NCBI GenBank assembly: GCA_000433915.1
Contig: HF993639.1
Location: 1-64,000, forward strand
Direction of reading: 5' to 3'
DNA: 64,000 bases
DNA from: Clostridium sp. CAG:793
GTDB lineage: Bacteria; Bacillota; Clostridia; TANB77; CAG-508
The notes beneath the pieces were generated by a model. The model was not told the DNA's origin. It made no database searches and saw only the letters and a list, made by a program, of their open reading frames with translations. A program made the translations under genes and the position numbers. Below are positions 28,958 through 38,130 of the stretch, in pieces (within the stretch, counting starts at the first letter, position 1; each line of letters opens with the position of its first letter).

Positions 28958-30283
28958 TTATTTATCTAGAAATCCTTTGTAATGTCTCATTACAAGTTGA
29001 GATTTTAGTTGATCTCCTAATTCTATTGCAACACCAACTACTATTAGTATTGATGTTCCACCAAATGCTGTGTTTAATCCTGTTCCTCTTGCTAGCATTG
29101 GTAGTATTGCTATTGCTGCTAGGAAGATTCCTCCGAATAATACTATTTTAGAAAGTACAGAAGATAAGTAATCTGCTGTTGGCTTTCCAGCTCTTATTCC
29201 TGGGATGAAACCACCATTTTGCTTGATAGTGTTGGCTACTTCTGCTGGATTGAATGTTGCATATGTATAAAAATATGTAAATCCAATGATTAGTAGTAAG
29301 TAAATAATCGCATTGATTATTGTATATTGCCATCCAACATTTGATGATGATGTTGCTATTGATAAATTATATAATGCTCTTACAAATCCAGTTTTTGTTT
29401 CAATATCATTTACAAATAACTGAATTACCATTGCAGGGAATGTCATGAATGATGATGCAAAGATTATTGGCATAACACTTGCCATTGCTGGCTTAATTGG
29501 TATATGTGTATTCTGTGCTCCCACCATTCTTCTTCCTACAACTTTTTTAGAGTATTGAACCGGAATTCTTCTTTCAGCTTGTTGTACAAATACAACTCCA
29601 ACAACTAAAAGTAATATTCCTAATATCATTAAAATTACTGTTATTAATCCTTTTGTACTAAATGCTCCATCAACAATAATTAAATTACCTATTGATACTA
29701 TAGCAGATGGTACACTTGATACTATACCTGCAAATATTAACATTGAGATTCCGTTTCCAATTCCTTTTGATGTAATTTTATCTCCTAACCACATTAACAA
29801 AGATGTTCCTGCAATTAGTGATAAAACTACTACAAATCCTGCTAATACTCCATCTTGTACGAATATTCCAGATGATCTATATGAGAAGAAGATTCCTAGT
29901 CCTTCTACAAGAGCTAGCACTAATGATATTAATTTTGTATATCTATCGATTTTCTTTCTTCCTTCTTCTCCACCTTCTTTAGTTAGTCTTTCTAGTGCTG
30001 GTATTACCATTGCTAGTAATTGAATAACTATAGAGGCTGTAATGTATGGTGTTATTGACATTGCAAATATTGAAAGTCTTGAAAATGCTCCACCAGAAAT
30101 CATGTTAATCATTCCTGTAACACTGTTTGTGTATTGGCTCATTGTACTTTGTAATTTTACCATGTCTACCATAGGTATGGTGATATAACAACCTAGTCTA
30201 AATAATACTAAAAGTAAAAATGTGTACATTATCTTTTTTCTTATTTCAGGTGTTTTTAACGCATTTTTAATGGTTGTAAACAA
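28958..30283 (-). CDS. secY: Preprotein translocase subunit SecY
   Basis: 441 residues with about ten membrane helices and conserved loops such as TKEGGEEGRKKIDRYTK and QQAERRIPVQYSK. The start is TTG 30283, 6 nt after AGGTGA and immediately after the L15 stop. It forms the Sec membrane channel. Confidence 0.97.
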   Translation of the reverse strand: MFTTIKNALKTPEIRKKIMYTFLLLVLFRLGCYITIPMVDMVKLQSTMSQYTNSVTGMINMISGGAFSRLSIFAMSITPYITASIVIQLLAMVIPALERLTKEGGEEGRKKIDRYTKLISLVLALVEGLGIFFSYRSSGIFVQDGVLAGFVVVLSLIAGTSLLMWLGDKITSKGIGNGISMLIFAGIVSSVPSAIVSIGNLIIVDGAFSTKGLITVILMILGILLLVVGVVFVQQAERRIPVQYSKKVVGRRMVGAQNTHIPIKPAMASVMPIIFASSFMTFPAMVIQLFVNDIETKTGFVRALYNLSIATSSSNVGWQYTIINAIIYLLLIIGFTYFYTYATFNPAEVANTIKQNGGFIPGIRAGKPTADYLSSVLSKIVLFGGIFLAAIAILPMLARGTGLNTAFGGTSILIVVGVAIELGDQLKSQLVMRHYKGFLDK

Positions 30284-30718
30284 TTATATCACCTCTGTCT
30301 TTCCACCTAAAGACTCGATTTGTTCTTTAGCAGCTTTTGTGAATCTTACAGCTTTTACAGTTAATTTTTTCTCTAATTTTCCTGTAGCTATAATTACGAT
30401 TCCGTCGTTAGCTTTAGATATTATACCATCTTTAATTAGGCTTTCACTATCAACAACATCTGTTGTAGCTTTGTTTAACATTGTTAATGTTACTTCTGTG
30501 TAGTTTTTAGCAAATTTATTATTGAAGCCTCTCTTTGGTAATCTTCTATATAATGGTGTTTGACCACCTTCAAATCCACGTCTAACTCCGCCGCCTGATC
30601 TTGCTTTTTGTCCTTTATGACCTCTTCCAGAAGTCTTTCCAAGTCCAGAACCAACTCCACGACCAACTCTTAACTTTGCTGCCTTTTTTTGTGCTGGTTT
30701 TAATTCATCTAGTTTCAT
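30284..30718 (-). CDS. rplO: Ribosomal protein L15
   Basis: 144 residues: a Gly/Arg-rich N terminus (RVGRGVGSGLGKTSGRGHKG) and a C-terminal globular domain. It directly follows rpsE; the usual rpmD (L30) between them is absent. Confidence 0.97.
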   Translation of the reverse strand: MKLDELKPAQKKAAKLRVGRGVGSGLGKTSGRGHKGQKARSGGGVRRGFEGGQTPLYRRLPKRGFNNKFAKNYTEVTLTMLNKATTDVVDSESLIKDGIISKANDGIVIIATGKLEKKLTVKAVRFTKAAKEQIESLGGKTEVI

Positions 30719-30765
30719 TATGGATTACACCTCCTTGTTCATTACTTATTATATCTGAAAAGAAA

Positions 30766-31263
30766 TTATCTAATATCTTCTACTTTCTTTCCTCTTTTTT
30801 TAGCAACTTCCTCGATTGTTTCCATGCTCTTTAATCCTTCGATTGTAGCATATACAACGTTTCTTGGGTTATTTGTTCCTAATATTTTTGTTCTTACATC
30901 TTTGTATCCTGCAAGCTCTAATACAGCTCTTACGCTACCACCAGTGATAAGTCCAGTACCTTCTGATGCTGGTTTTATCATAACACTTGCACTACCAAAT
31001 TTACCGATGTATTCATGTGGTACAGTTGTTCCTACGATTGGAACTTCTACTAAGTTCTTTTTAGCATCTTCTATAGCCTTCTTGATAGCATCTGGAACTT
31101 CTGCTGCTTTACCATTTCCAACACCTACATGTCCTTTACCATCTCCTACAACTACAACTGCGCTAAATCTGAATGTTCTACCACCTTTAACAACTTTTGC
31201 AACTCTGTTAAGAGCTACTACTTTCTCATTTAATTCAGATTCGTTCTCTTGTCTTTCTTGCAC
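30766..31263 (-). CDS. rpsE: Ribosomal protein S5
   Basis: 165 residues: the dsRBD-like N-terminal half with VVKGGRTFRFSAVVVVGDG and a C-terminal fold with GTGLITGG. The start is GTG 31263 after AAGGAGG. S5 helps translational fidelity and helicase activity at the 30S mRNA entry. Confidence 0.97.
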   Translation of the reverse strand: MQERQENESELNEKVVALNRVAKVVKGGRTFRFSAVVVVGDGKGHVGVGNGKAAEVPDAIKKAIEDAKKNLVEVPIVGTTVPHEYIGKFGSASVMIKPASEGTGLITGGSVRAVLELAGYKDVRTKILGTNNPRNVVYATIEGLKSMETIEEVAKKRGKKVEDIR

Positions 31264-31281
31264 TTGTTTTTCCTCCTTTTC

Positions 31282-31641
31282 CTAAAAATTTAATCCGCCT
31301 TCTCTTGCTGCGTCTGCTAAATCTTTTACAACTCCATGGTATACATATCCACTTCTATCGAAAACAACATCAACTATTTTGTTTTCTTTAGCTCTTTTTG
31401 CTATTAAAGCTCCAACTTCTTTAGCTGCTTCTGAATTAGCTTTCTTTGTTTTTACTTCTTTGTCTAATGTTGAAGCACTTACTAATGTTGTTCCTTTAAC
31501 ATCATCAATGATTTGAGCATAGATTCCTTTATTACTTCTGAACATGCATAGTCTTGGGCATTCAGCTGTTCCACTAATCTTAGTGCGAACTCTTTTATGT
31601 CTTCTAGCTCTTTCAAGTTTTCTATTTGTTTTTGAAACCAT
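31282..31641 (-). CDS. rplR: Ribosomal protein L18
   Basis: 119 residues, basic N terminus (RKLERARRHKRVR), and the end DAAREGGLNF typical of L18. It binds 5S rRNA with L5. Confidence 0.97.
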   Translation of the reverse strand: MVSKTNRKLERARRHKRVRTKISGTAECPRLCMFRSNKGIYAQIIDDVKGTTLVSASTLDKEVKTKKANSEAAKEVGALIAKRAKENKIVDVVFDRSGYVYHGVVKDLADAAREGGLNF

Positions 31642-31696
31642 TTTTTTCTCCTTTCCTAATTTCAGGATCTAGATAAGAATAAATTTATTTTAAATT

Positions 31697-32230
31697 TTAT
31701 TTCTTACCTGTTTTTCCTTCCTTACGTCTAATATGCTCTTCTGCATATTTAATTCCTTTTCCTTTATAAACCTCAGGTGGTCTCTTTGATCTAACAACTG
31801 CTGCTGTTTGACCAACTACTTCTTTATTAATTCCTCTTACTATAATTGTGTTAGCATCTGGTACATCAAATGTAATTCCTTCTGGTGCTTCCATAATTAC
31901 TTGGTGAGAGTATCCTAAATTCATAACTAAATTTGTTCCTTGTTTTTGTGCTCTGTATCCAACACCGTTTATTTGAAGTGTTCTTGTAAATTCTTTTTCA
32001 ACACCTTCAACCATATTATGAATTAAAGTTCTTGTTAATCCATGGATGTTTCCATATTGTTCATCTGCAACTTCAACATTAATTGTCTTGTCTTCGATTT
32101 TTACAGTTACATGTGGATTTAGTTCTCTTGTTATAGTTCCCTTAGGTCCTTTTACAGTTATAACATTTCCATTTAAAGTTACTTCAACTCCGTCAGGTAT
32201 TGTGATAGGCATTTTTCCTATTCTTGACAT
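31697..32230 (-). CDS. rplF: Ribosomal protein L6
   Basis: 177 residues, two L6 domains, with the start MSRIGKMPITIPDGVEV and the C-terminal motif RPPEVYKGKGIKY. It lies near the factor-binding region of the 50S subunit. Confidence 0.97.
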   Translation of the reverse strand: MSRIGKMPITIPDGVEVTLNGNVITVKGPKGTITRELNPHVTVKIEDKTINVEVADEQYGNIHGLTRTLIHNMVEGVEKEFTRTLQINGVGYRAQKQGTNLVMNLGYSHQVIMEAPEGITFDVPDANTIIVRGINKEVVGQTAAVVRSKRPPEVYKGKGIKYAEEHIRRKEGKTGKK

Positions 32231-32282
32231 TTTGGTTTTTCCTCCTTCTTTGAATTTTTTTGAAAGTTATCTATTTATATTA

Positions 32283-32681
32283 TTACCAAACATATGCTAG
32301 AACTTCTCCGCCAAGGCCTGCTATACGTGCCTCTTTGTCTGTTTTAATTCCTTTAGATGTTGAAATTAAAGCTATTCCAAGTCCATTAAGTACTTGTGGA
32401 AGTTCATCTTTTGATACATATATTCTTAATCCTGGCTTACTGATTCTCTTTAAACCAGATATAACTCTCTTACCATTTTCGTCATATTTTAATGTAACTC
32501 TAATGATTCCTTGTTTTTCATCTTTGATTTCTTCAAAAGATTTGATATATCCTTCATCAAATAATATTTGAGCTATTGCTCTTTTCATATTTGATGCTGG
32601 AATGTCAACTGTTGTGTGCTTTGCACTGTTGGCATTTCTAATTCTTGTTAGCATATCTGCTATTGGATCTGTTGTATTCAA
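32283..32681 (-). CDS. rpsH: Ribosomal protein S8
   Basis: 132 residues, starting at TTG 32681 after GGAGGT. It begins MNTTDPIADMLTRIRNAN and ends with GGEVLAYVW. S8 binds the central domain of 16S rRNA. Confidence 0.97.
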   Translation of the reverse strand: MNTTDPIADMLTRIRNANSAKHTTVDIPASNMKRAIAQILFDEGYIKSFEEIKDEKQGIIRVTLKYDENGKRVISGLKRISKPGLRIYVSKDELPQVLNGLGIALISTSKGIKTDKEARIAGLGGEVLAYVW

Positions 32682-32761
32682 CTTTGTTACCTCCTTCTTT
32701 TTGTTTTTTATATTTAAAGATTGCTAGTAAATATGTTTCTCTTATATTTACCAGTTTGTGA

Positions 32762-32947
32762 TTACCAGCTTGCTTTTTTTACTCCTGGAAGTTCACCTTT
32801 GTGTGCTAATTCTCTGAAGCATACACGGCAAATTCCAAATTTTCTAATATAAGCATGTGGTCTTCCACAAATTTTGCATCTATTATATTCTCTTGTCTGA
32901 TATTTTTGTGGTTTTTGTTGTTTTACTTTTAATGATTTCTTAGCCAT
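32762..32947 (-). CDS. rpsN: Ribosomal protein S14, zinc type
   Basis: 61 residues with CKICG and CRVCF zinc pairs and the C-terminal LPGVKKASW, the short type-Z S14 of Firmicutes. Confidence 0.97.
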   Translation of the reverse strand: MAKKSLKVKQQKPQKYQTREYNRCKICGRPHAYIRKFGICRVCFRELAHKGELPGVKKASW

Positions 32948-32973
32948 TTGCTCTTATTTTCCTCCTTTTTTTA

Positions 32974-33513
32974 TTATTTTTTGAAAGGCATTCCAAGAAG
33001 AGTTAATAGCTCTTTTGCCTCTTCATCAGATTTAGCTGTAGTAACAAAGATTATATCCATTCCTCTTACTTTGTCTACTTTATCATATTCGATTTCTGGG
33101 AAGATTAATTGTTCCTTAATACCCATTGAGTAGTTTCCTCTTCCATCAAATGAATCTCCTGATACTCCTCTAAAATCTCTAACTCTTGGTAAAGCTACAT
33201 TGAATAGTTTGTATGCAAAATCATACATTTTTCCTTTTCTTAATGTTACTTTTGCTCCAATATCAACTCCTGCTCTAATTTTGAAGGCTGCTATAGCTTT
33301 CTTAGCTTTTGTAACTACTGGCTTTTGTCCTGTAATTATTGTTAAGTCTTTTACAGCTCCTTCTAATGACTTAGGGTTTTCTTTTAAATCACCTAAACCA
33401 ATATTTATAACTATTTTGTCTAGTCTTGGTACTTCCATAACTGATTTGTAGTTAAATTTTTTCATCATTGCTGGAACTATCTCTTTTTCATATTGTTCTC
33501 TTAATATTTCCAT
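32974..33513 (-). CDS. rplE: Ribosomal protein L5
   Basis: 179 residues with KIVINIGLGD, the RAGVDIGAKVTLRKGKM segment and a typical C terminus. It binds 5S rRNA and the P-site tRNA. Confidence 0.98.
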   Translation of the reverse strand: MEILREQYEKEIVPAMMKKFNYKSVMEVPRLDKIVINIGLGDLKENPKSLEGAVKDLTIITGQKPVVTKAKKAIAAFKIRAGVDIGAKVTLRKGKMYDFAYKLFNVALPRVRDFRGVSGDSFDGRGNYSMGIKEQLIFPEIEYDKVDKVRGMDIIFVTTAKSDEEAKELLTLLGMPFKK

Positions 33514-33541
33514 AAGTCTAAATAGACCTCCTTTCCTTCAA

Positions 33542-33853
33542 TTATTTTTTTAATTCAGCTTTACAATTCTTGCAAATACGTACTTTAGAATCTCCTTCTA
33601 CCTTGTAACCAATTCTTGCTGGTTTTCCGCATTTAGGGCATACTATTGCAACATTGCTTGCATCTATTGCATGTTCACTTGAAATGATTCCGCCTTCTTC
33701 TCCGGCTTTTCTAGGTTTTGTTGCTCTCTTCTTGATATTTACATCTTTAACAATAACCTTGTTCTTTTTAGGCATTACTTCAAGAATTTCTCCTGATTTT
33801 CCTTTATCATTTCCAGATAATACTTTTACAGTATCTCCTTTTTTTAATTTCAT
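33542..33853 (-). CDS. rplX: Ribosomal protein L24
   Basis: 103 residues from ATG 33853, placed after AGAGGTGA; GTG 33862 is too close to it. A KOW motif (KKGDTVKVLSGNDKGK) starts the protein, and two Cys pairs (CPKCG and CKNCK) form a zinc ribbon at the C terminus. Confidence 0.96.
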   Translation of the reverse strand: MKLKKGDTVKVLSGNDKGKSGEILEVMPKKNKVIVKDVNIKKRATKPRKAGEEGGIISSEHAIDASNVAIVCPKCGKPARIGYKVEGDSKVRICKNCKAELKK

Positions 33854-33871
33854 GTATTTCACCTCTTTCTA

Positions 33872-34240
33872 TTATAAAACTTCTGGTGCTAAAGATAAGA
33901 TCTTCATGTAATCATTATCTCTTAATTCTCTTGCAACTGGCCCAAATATACGAGTTCCAGTTGGTGTTTTGTCATCTTTTATGATAACTGCTGCATTTTC
34001 GTCAAATCTTACAACTGTTCCATCAGCTCTTGTAATAGGATATTTTGTTCTAACAACTACTGCTTTAACAACTTGACCTTTCTTTACAACGCCACCTGGT
34101 GTTGCTGTTTTAACAGAAGCAACTATTACATCTCCTACATGAGCATATTTTCTATAAGAACCACCTAGGCATCTAATAACCATAAGTTCTTTTGCTCCAG
34201 TATTATCAGCTACTTTTAGTATAGTTTGTTGCTGTACCAT
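33872..34240 (-). CDS. rplN: Ribosomal protein L14
   Basis: 122 residues, starting MVQQQTILKVADNTGAKE and ending ILSLAPEVL. It contacts 16S rRNA in a subunit bridge. Confidence 0.98.
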   Translation of the reverse strand: MVQQQTILKVADNTGAKELMVIRCLGGSYRKYAHVGDVIVASVKTATPGGVVKKGQVVKAVVVRTKYPITRADGTVVRFDENAAVIIKDDKTPTGTRIFGPVARELRDNDYMKILSLAPEVL

Positions 34241-34266
34241 AGTAAACTTCCTCCTTTTTCATATAA

Positions 34267-34530
34267 TTATTTTATTATTGCCTTTTCTGTTATTTCTACT
34301 ACTCTCCATCTCTTGTCTTTTGATAGAGGTCTTGTTTCCATAACTTTAACTGTATCTCCAACTTGGCATTTGTTTTCTTCATCATGAGCTTTTAACTTGT
34401 AAGTTGTTTTCTTAATTTTTCCATAAGTTTTATCCATCTTACTTGTTTCTACTGCTACAACTACTGTTTTATCCATTTTGTCAGATACAACTTTTCCAAT
34501 CATAGTTTTACGAAGATTTCTTTCTACCAT
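34267..34530 (-). CDS. rpsQ: Ribosomal protein S17
   Basis: 87 residues, OB fold, with GKVVSDKMDKTVVV and METRPLSKDKRWRVVEI. It is in the standard rpmC-rpsQ-rplN order. Confidence 0.97.
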   Translation of the reverse strand: MVERNLRKTMIGKVVSDKMDKTVVVAVETSKMDKTYGKIKKTTYKLKAHDEENKCQVGDTVKVMETRPLSKDKRWRVVEITEKAIIK

Positions 34531-34559
34531 TATGGTATCTCCTTTCTCTAATAATTCAA

Positions 34560-34760
34560 TTATTTATTGTCAGCTAACTTTCTTTGAGTTAAAACTGTAT
34601 TTATTCTTGCAATGTCTTTCTTTACTTCTTTGATCTTCATAGGATTGTCTAATCCGTTTGTAGCTAAGCTAAATCTTAACTTAAATAATTCAGATTTTAA
34701 TTCTCCTAATTCTTTCTCTAATTCTGGTGAAGACATTTCATTTATCTTATTTATCTTCAT
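34560..34760 (-). CDS. rpmC: Ribosomal protein L29
   Basis: 66 residues, an all-helical protein with ELKSELFKLRFSLATNGLDN and KDIARINTVL. Its start overlaps the end of rplP by 14 nt. Confidence 0.97.
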   Translation of the reverse strand: MKINKINEMSSPELEKELGELKSELFKLRFSLATNGLDNPMKIKEVKKDIARINTVLTQRKLADNK

Positions 34761-35190
34761 CTACATCACCACCTATTTCAGTTTCTTTTTTTACGAACTT
34801 TGTTTTAACAGATAGTTTGTTTCCTGCAAGTCTTAAAGCTTCTCTTGCAACTTCCTCTGTAACTCCACCCATTTCGAACATTATTCTACCTGGTTTTACA
34901 GGAGCAACCCAGAATTCAACATTTCCTTTTCCTTTACCCATACGAGTACCGATAGGTTTTGATGTTACTGGCTTATCTGGGAATATTTTAATCCAAACTT
35001 TTCCGCCTCTTTTTATATAACGAGTCATAGCAACACGGGCTGCTTCAATTTGATTAGATGTAATTAATCCAATCTCTTGAGCTTGTAATCCAAATTCTCC
35101 ATCTGTTACTTTATTTCCTCTTGTAGCTTTTCCTCTTACTCTACCTTTTTGTTGTTTTCTAAACTTAGTCTTTTTTGGCATCAATGGCAT
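34747..35190 (-). CDS. rplP: Ribosomal protein L16
   Basis: 147 residues, starting MPLMPKKTKFRKQQKGRVRG, with the PDKPVTSKPIGTRMGKGKG loop near the peptidyl transferase centre. The C-terminal tail is acidic (VDEDK). Confidence 0.97.
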   Translation of the reverse strand: MPLMPKKTKFRKQQKGRVRGKATRGNKVTDGEFGLQAQEIGLITSNQIEAARVAMTRYIKRGGKVWIKIFPDKPVTSKPIGTRMGKGKGNVEFWVAPVKPGRIMFEMGGVTEEVAREALRLAGNKLSVKTKFVKKETEIGGDVDEDK

Positions 35191-35842
35191 GTTTATCTCC
35201 TCCTTCCTTTTTTGCTGGAAGAACTTCTCCTTTATAAATCCAAACTTTTACACCAACTTTTCCGTATGTTGTATTTGCTTCAGCAAATCCATAGTCTATA
35301 TCAGCTCTTAAAGTTTGAAGAGGTACTGTACCTTCTTTATAAAATTCTGTTCTAGCCATGTCTGCTCCACCTAATCTTCCAGAAACTGCAGTCTTAATAC
35401 CTAAAGCTCCTGATTTCATAGCTTTTTGCATACATTGTTTCATTGCACGTCTGAAAGAAATTCTTCTTTCTAGTTGTCCTGCTATATTTTCAGCAACTAA
35501 TTGTGCATTTGTATCAACATCTTTAACTTCTACGATGTTTAGGTTAACTTGTTTGTTAATCATTTTCTCTAATTCATTTTTTAAACTTTCAGCTAAGTTT
35601 CCACCTTTACCTATTACTAATCCTGGCTTTGCTGTGTAAACATTAACTTTAACGAATTTAGGTGTTCTTTCAATCTCTATTTTTGAAATACCACTAACAT
35701 ATAACTTTTTCTTAACATATTCACGGATTTTATGGTCTTCTACAACATAATCACCAAAATGTTTCTTGTCTGCATACCATTTTGAATTCCAGTCGTTGAT
35801 AACACCAACTCTAAATCCACGTGGATCTACTTTTTGTCCCAT
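35165..35842 (-). CDS. rpsC: Ribosomal protein S3
   Basis: 225 residues: a KH domain with GLVIGKGG and a C-terminal domain (SGRLGGADMARTEFYKEG). It overlaps rplP by 26 nt and forms the mRNA entry channel. Confidence 0.98.
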   Translation of the reverse strand: MGQKVDPRGFRVGVINDWNSKWYADKKHFGDYVVEDHKIREYVKKKLYVSGISKIEIERTPKFVKVNVYTAKPGLVIGKGGNLAESLKNELEKMINKQVNLNIVEVKDVDTNAQLVAENIAGQLERRISFRRAMKQCMQKAMKSGALGIKTAVSGRLGGADMARTEFYKEGTVPLQTLRADIDYGFAEANTTYGKVGVKVWIYKGEVLPAKKEGGDKHAIDAKKD

Positions 35843-35872
35843 AATTGTTAAGGCCTCCTTCTTTTAATTTTA

Positions 35873-36418
35873 TTAAGCACGTTCTTTTAATACTATTGTA
35901 GTATTGCTTGTTCTTTTTCTAATTCTTACAGCTGAACCTTTAGCAGCTGGTCTAATTCTCTTTAATGTTGGTCCTTGGTTTGAATAAATCTCAGCTATAT
36001 ATAATTTGCTATGATCCATTCCTTTTGTATTTTCAGCATTAGCTATTGCGGATTTTAGAAGTTTTGTTAATACTTCTGTTCCTGCTTTTGGTGTGAATTG
36101 TAATATAGCCATTGCTTCGTCAACATTTTTTCCTCTAATTAAATTTGCTACTATAGCTACTTTTCTGCTTGATATTCTTACATATTTTGCTGTAGCTTCT
36201 GCAACTAATTCTTCAGAAACATTCTCTTTTTCAACAGCTTTTACAGCCTTTTCATCTTTAACTTCAGCTTTTGCTGGAGCTTTTTCAGCTTTTACAGTTT
36301 TTGTTGATGTTTTTGTTTCTTTAGCTACTTTTTTTGCAGTTGTTTTAGACTCTGTTTTTGTAGTCTTTTTAGCAGCTGTTTTTGTTTCAGTAACTTTCTT
36401 TTCTTTTTCGTCTGCCAC
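35873..36418 (-). CDS. rplV: Ribosomal protein L22 with a long N-terminal extension
   Basis: 181 residues from GTG 36418 (after AAAGGAGG). The canonical L22 part begins only near residue 73 (ATAKYVRISSRKV) and runs to the end, including the beta-hairpin tip that lines the exit tunnel. The first 72 residues are low complexity, rich in Lys, Ala, Thr and Glu (repeats such as KKTTKTESKTTAKK). L22 is normally about 110 residues. The extension probably lies on the ribosome surface and may be histone-like or nucleic-acid binding (inference). Confidence 0.95.
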   Translation of the reverse strand: MADEKEKKVTETKTAAKKTTKTESKTTAKKVAKETKTSTKTVKAEKAPAKAEVKDEKAVKAVEKENVSEELVAEATAKYVRISSRKVAIVANLIRGKNVDEAMAILQFTPKAGTEVLTKLLKSAIANAENTKGMDHSKLYIAEIYSNQGPTLKRIRPAAKGSAVRIRKRTSNTTIVLKERA

Positions 36419-36476
36419 TGTGATTCCCTCCTTTATTAAATTTCATCTCTTTATTTACAGTTGTTTATTTTATAAA

Positions 36477-36761
36477 CTATTTTGCAGATGTTGTATTAGC
36501 TTTAGCTCCTGCGTGTCCTTTGAATGTTCTTGTAGGAGCAAATTCGCCTAATTTATGTCCAATCATTTCCTCTGTGATATAAACTGGAACATGTTTTCTT
36601 CCATCATGAACAGCTATTGTATGTCCAACCATTTGTGGGTATATTGTAGAAGCTCTTGACCATGTCTTTAATACTTCTTTTTTTCCAGATTCATTCATTG
36701 CTTCAACTCTTTTTAGTAATTCTGGAGCAACGAAAGGCATTTTCTTGCTTGATCTTGACAT
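36477..36761 (-). CDS. rpsS: Ribosomal protein S19
   Basis: 94 residues, with WSRASTIYPQMVGHTIAVHD and KLGEFAPTRTFKGH. It is in the 30S head beside S13. Confidence 0.98.
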   Translation of the reverse strand: MSRSSKKMPFVAPELLKRVEAMNESGKKEVLKTWSRASTIYPQMVGHTIAVHDGRKHVPVYITEEMIGHKLGEFAPTRTFKGHAGAKANTTSAK

Positions 36762-36855
36762 AATGTTCTCCTTTCATAATACTGTTAAAATTCATATTCT
36801 AACATATTTAATTTAAATTTATCTATCATCACAATATTCTCAGCAAAGAGGAGAA

Positions 36856-37683
36856 TTATTTTCTTCTCTTTGTGATTAATCTGTTTGAGTTCTTGTGCTT
36901 TGCTCTTGTCTTGTATCCAAGTGCTGGTTTTCCCCAAGGTGTCATTGGTCCTGCGTGTCCTACTGGAGCCTTTCCTTCACCACCACCATGAGGGTGATCT
37001 ACTGGGTTCATTGCAGATCCTCTAACTTCTGGTCTCTTTCCTAAGTTTCTTGTCTTTCCTGCTTTACCTAATTTGATGTTTTCATGATCTTCATTTCCTA
37101 TAACACCAATTGTTGCTTTGCAGTTAGCTAAAACTAGTCTCATTTCTCCTGAAGGTAATCTTAAATGAGCATATCTTCCTTCTTTAGCCATAAGTTGTGC
37201 TGATTGTCCAGCAACTCTAACTAGTTTTGCACCTTGGTTAGGATTAATTTCAATGTTGTGTACTAATGTACCAACTGGAATGTTTTCTAACTTCATGCAG
37301 TTTCCTGGCTTTATATCAGCCTTTTCTGAAGACATTACTTTATCTCCATCTTTTAATCCTTTTGGAGCTAAGATGTAACTTAATGTTCCATCTTCATATT
37401 TGATTAAAGCTATGTTAGCTGATCTGTTTGGATCATATTCGATTCCAACAACTGTAGCTTCCATATCAACTTTGTTTCTCTTAAAATCAATTATTCTGTA
37501 TTTTTGTCTGTTTCCTCCACCTTGATGTCTTACAGTGATTTTTCCTTGAGCATTTCTTCCTGATTTTTGTTTCTTTACAGCTAGTAAAGATTTTTCAGGA
37601 GTCTTTTTTGTTATCTCAGAGAAATCTGATACTGACATATTTCTTAGTGATGGAGTCATTGGTCTAAATTTCTTCATTCCCAT
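36856..37683 (-). CDS. rplB: Ribosomal protein L2
   Basis: 275 residues, with GRNAQGKITVRHQGGG and the peptidyl-transferase-proximal HPHGGGEGKAPVGHAG. It is typical in length and order. Confidence 0.98.
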   Translation of the reverse strand: MGMKKFRPMTPSLRNMSVSDFSEITKKTPEKSLLAVKKQKSGRNAQGKITVRHQGGGNRQKYRIIDFKRNKVDMEATVVGIEYDPNRSANIALIKYEDGTLSYILAPKGLKDGDKVMSSEKADIKPGNCMKLENIPVGTLVHNIEINPNQGAKLVRVAGQSAQLMAKEGRYAHLRLPSGEMRLVLANCKATIGVIGNEDHENIKLGKAGKTRNLGKRPEVRGSAMNPVDHPHGGGEGKAPVGHAGPMTPWGKPALGYKTRAKHKNSNRLITKRRK

Positions 37684-37782
37684 TTTCTTAAATCTCCTTA
37701 ATATAATTAGTAGATATTTTCCTGCTCTACTTGCAGATATTTTTTATTATCCGAGTTCGTTCTCGATATTATTAGCTTATTA

Positions 37783-38130
37783 CTAAGCTCCCATAAATTC
37801 ATCAATTGAGTCTTTATATTTCTTAGAAATCTTTGTAGTTTTTCCGCCTTTTGCTAAATAGCTTTGGTCTGATGGATTTGTTTCTATTGTAACAATAGCT
37901 TTTTTCCAGTCAGATGTTTTTCCAACACTTCTTCCTACTCTCTTTTCTTTTCCTTTAACAGTCATTGTGTTTACACTTAAAACTTTTACTTCAAAAAGTT
38001 TTTCAACTGCTCTTTTTATATCTACCTTTGTAGCTTTTTTGTTTACTTTAAAGGTATACTTACCCATTTGAATTTCATCATTACTTTTTTCAGTAACTAC
38101 GGGTGCAATTATTACTTCTTCAGCTATCAT
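37783..38130 (-). CDS. rplW: Ribosomal protein L23
   Basis: 115 residues, with IIAPVVTEKS at the start. The C terminus is extended past the usual end by about 15-18 residues. The ATG overlaps the rplD stop by one base. It is the docking site for SRP and trigger factor. Confidence 0.97.
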   Translation of the reverse strand: MIAEEVIIAPVVTEKSNDEIQMGKYTFKVNKKATKVDIKRAVEKLFEVKVLSVNTMTVKGKEKRVGRSVGKTSDWKKAIVTIETNPSDQSYLAKGGKTTKISKKYKDSIDEFMGA

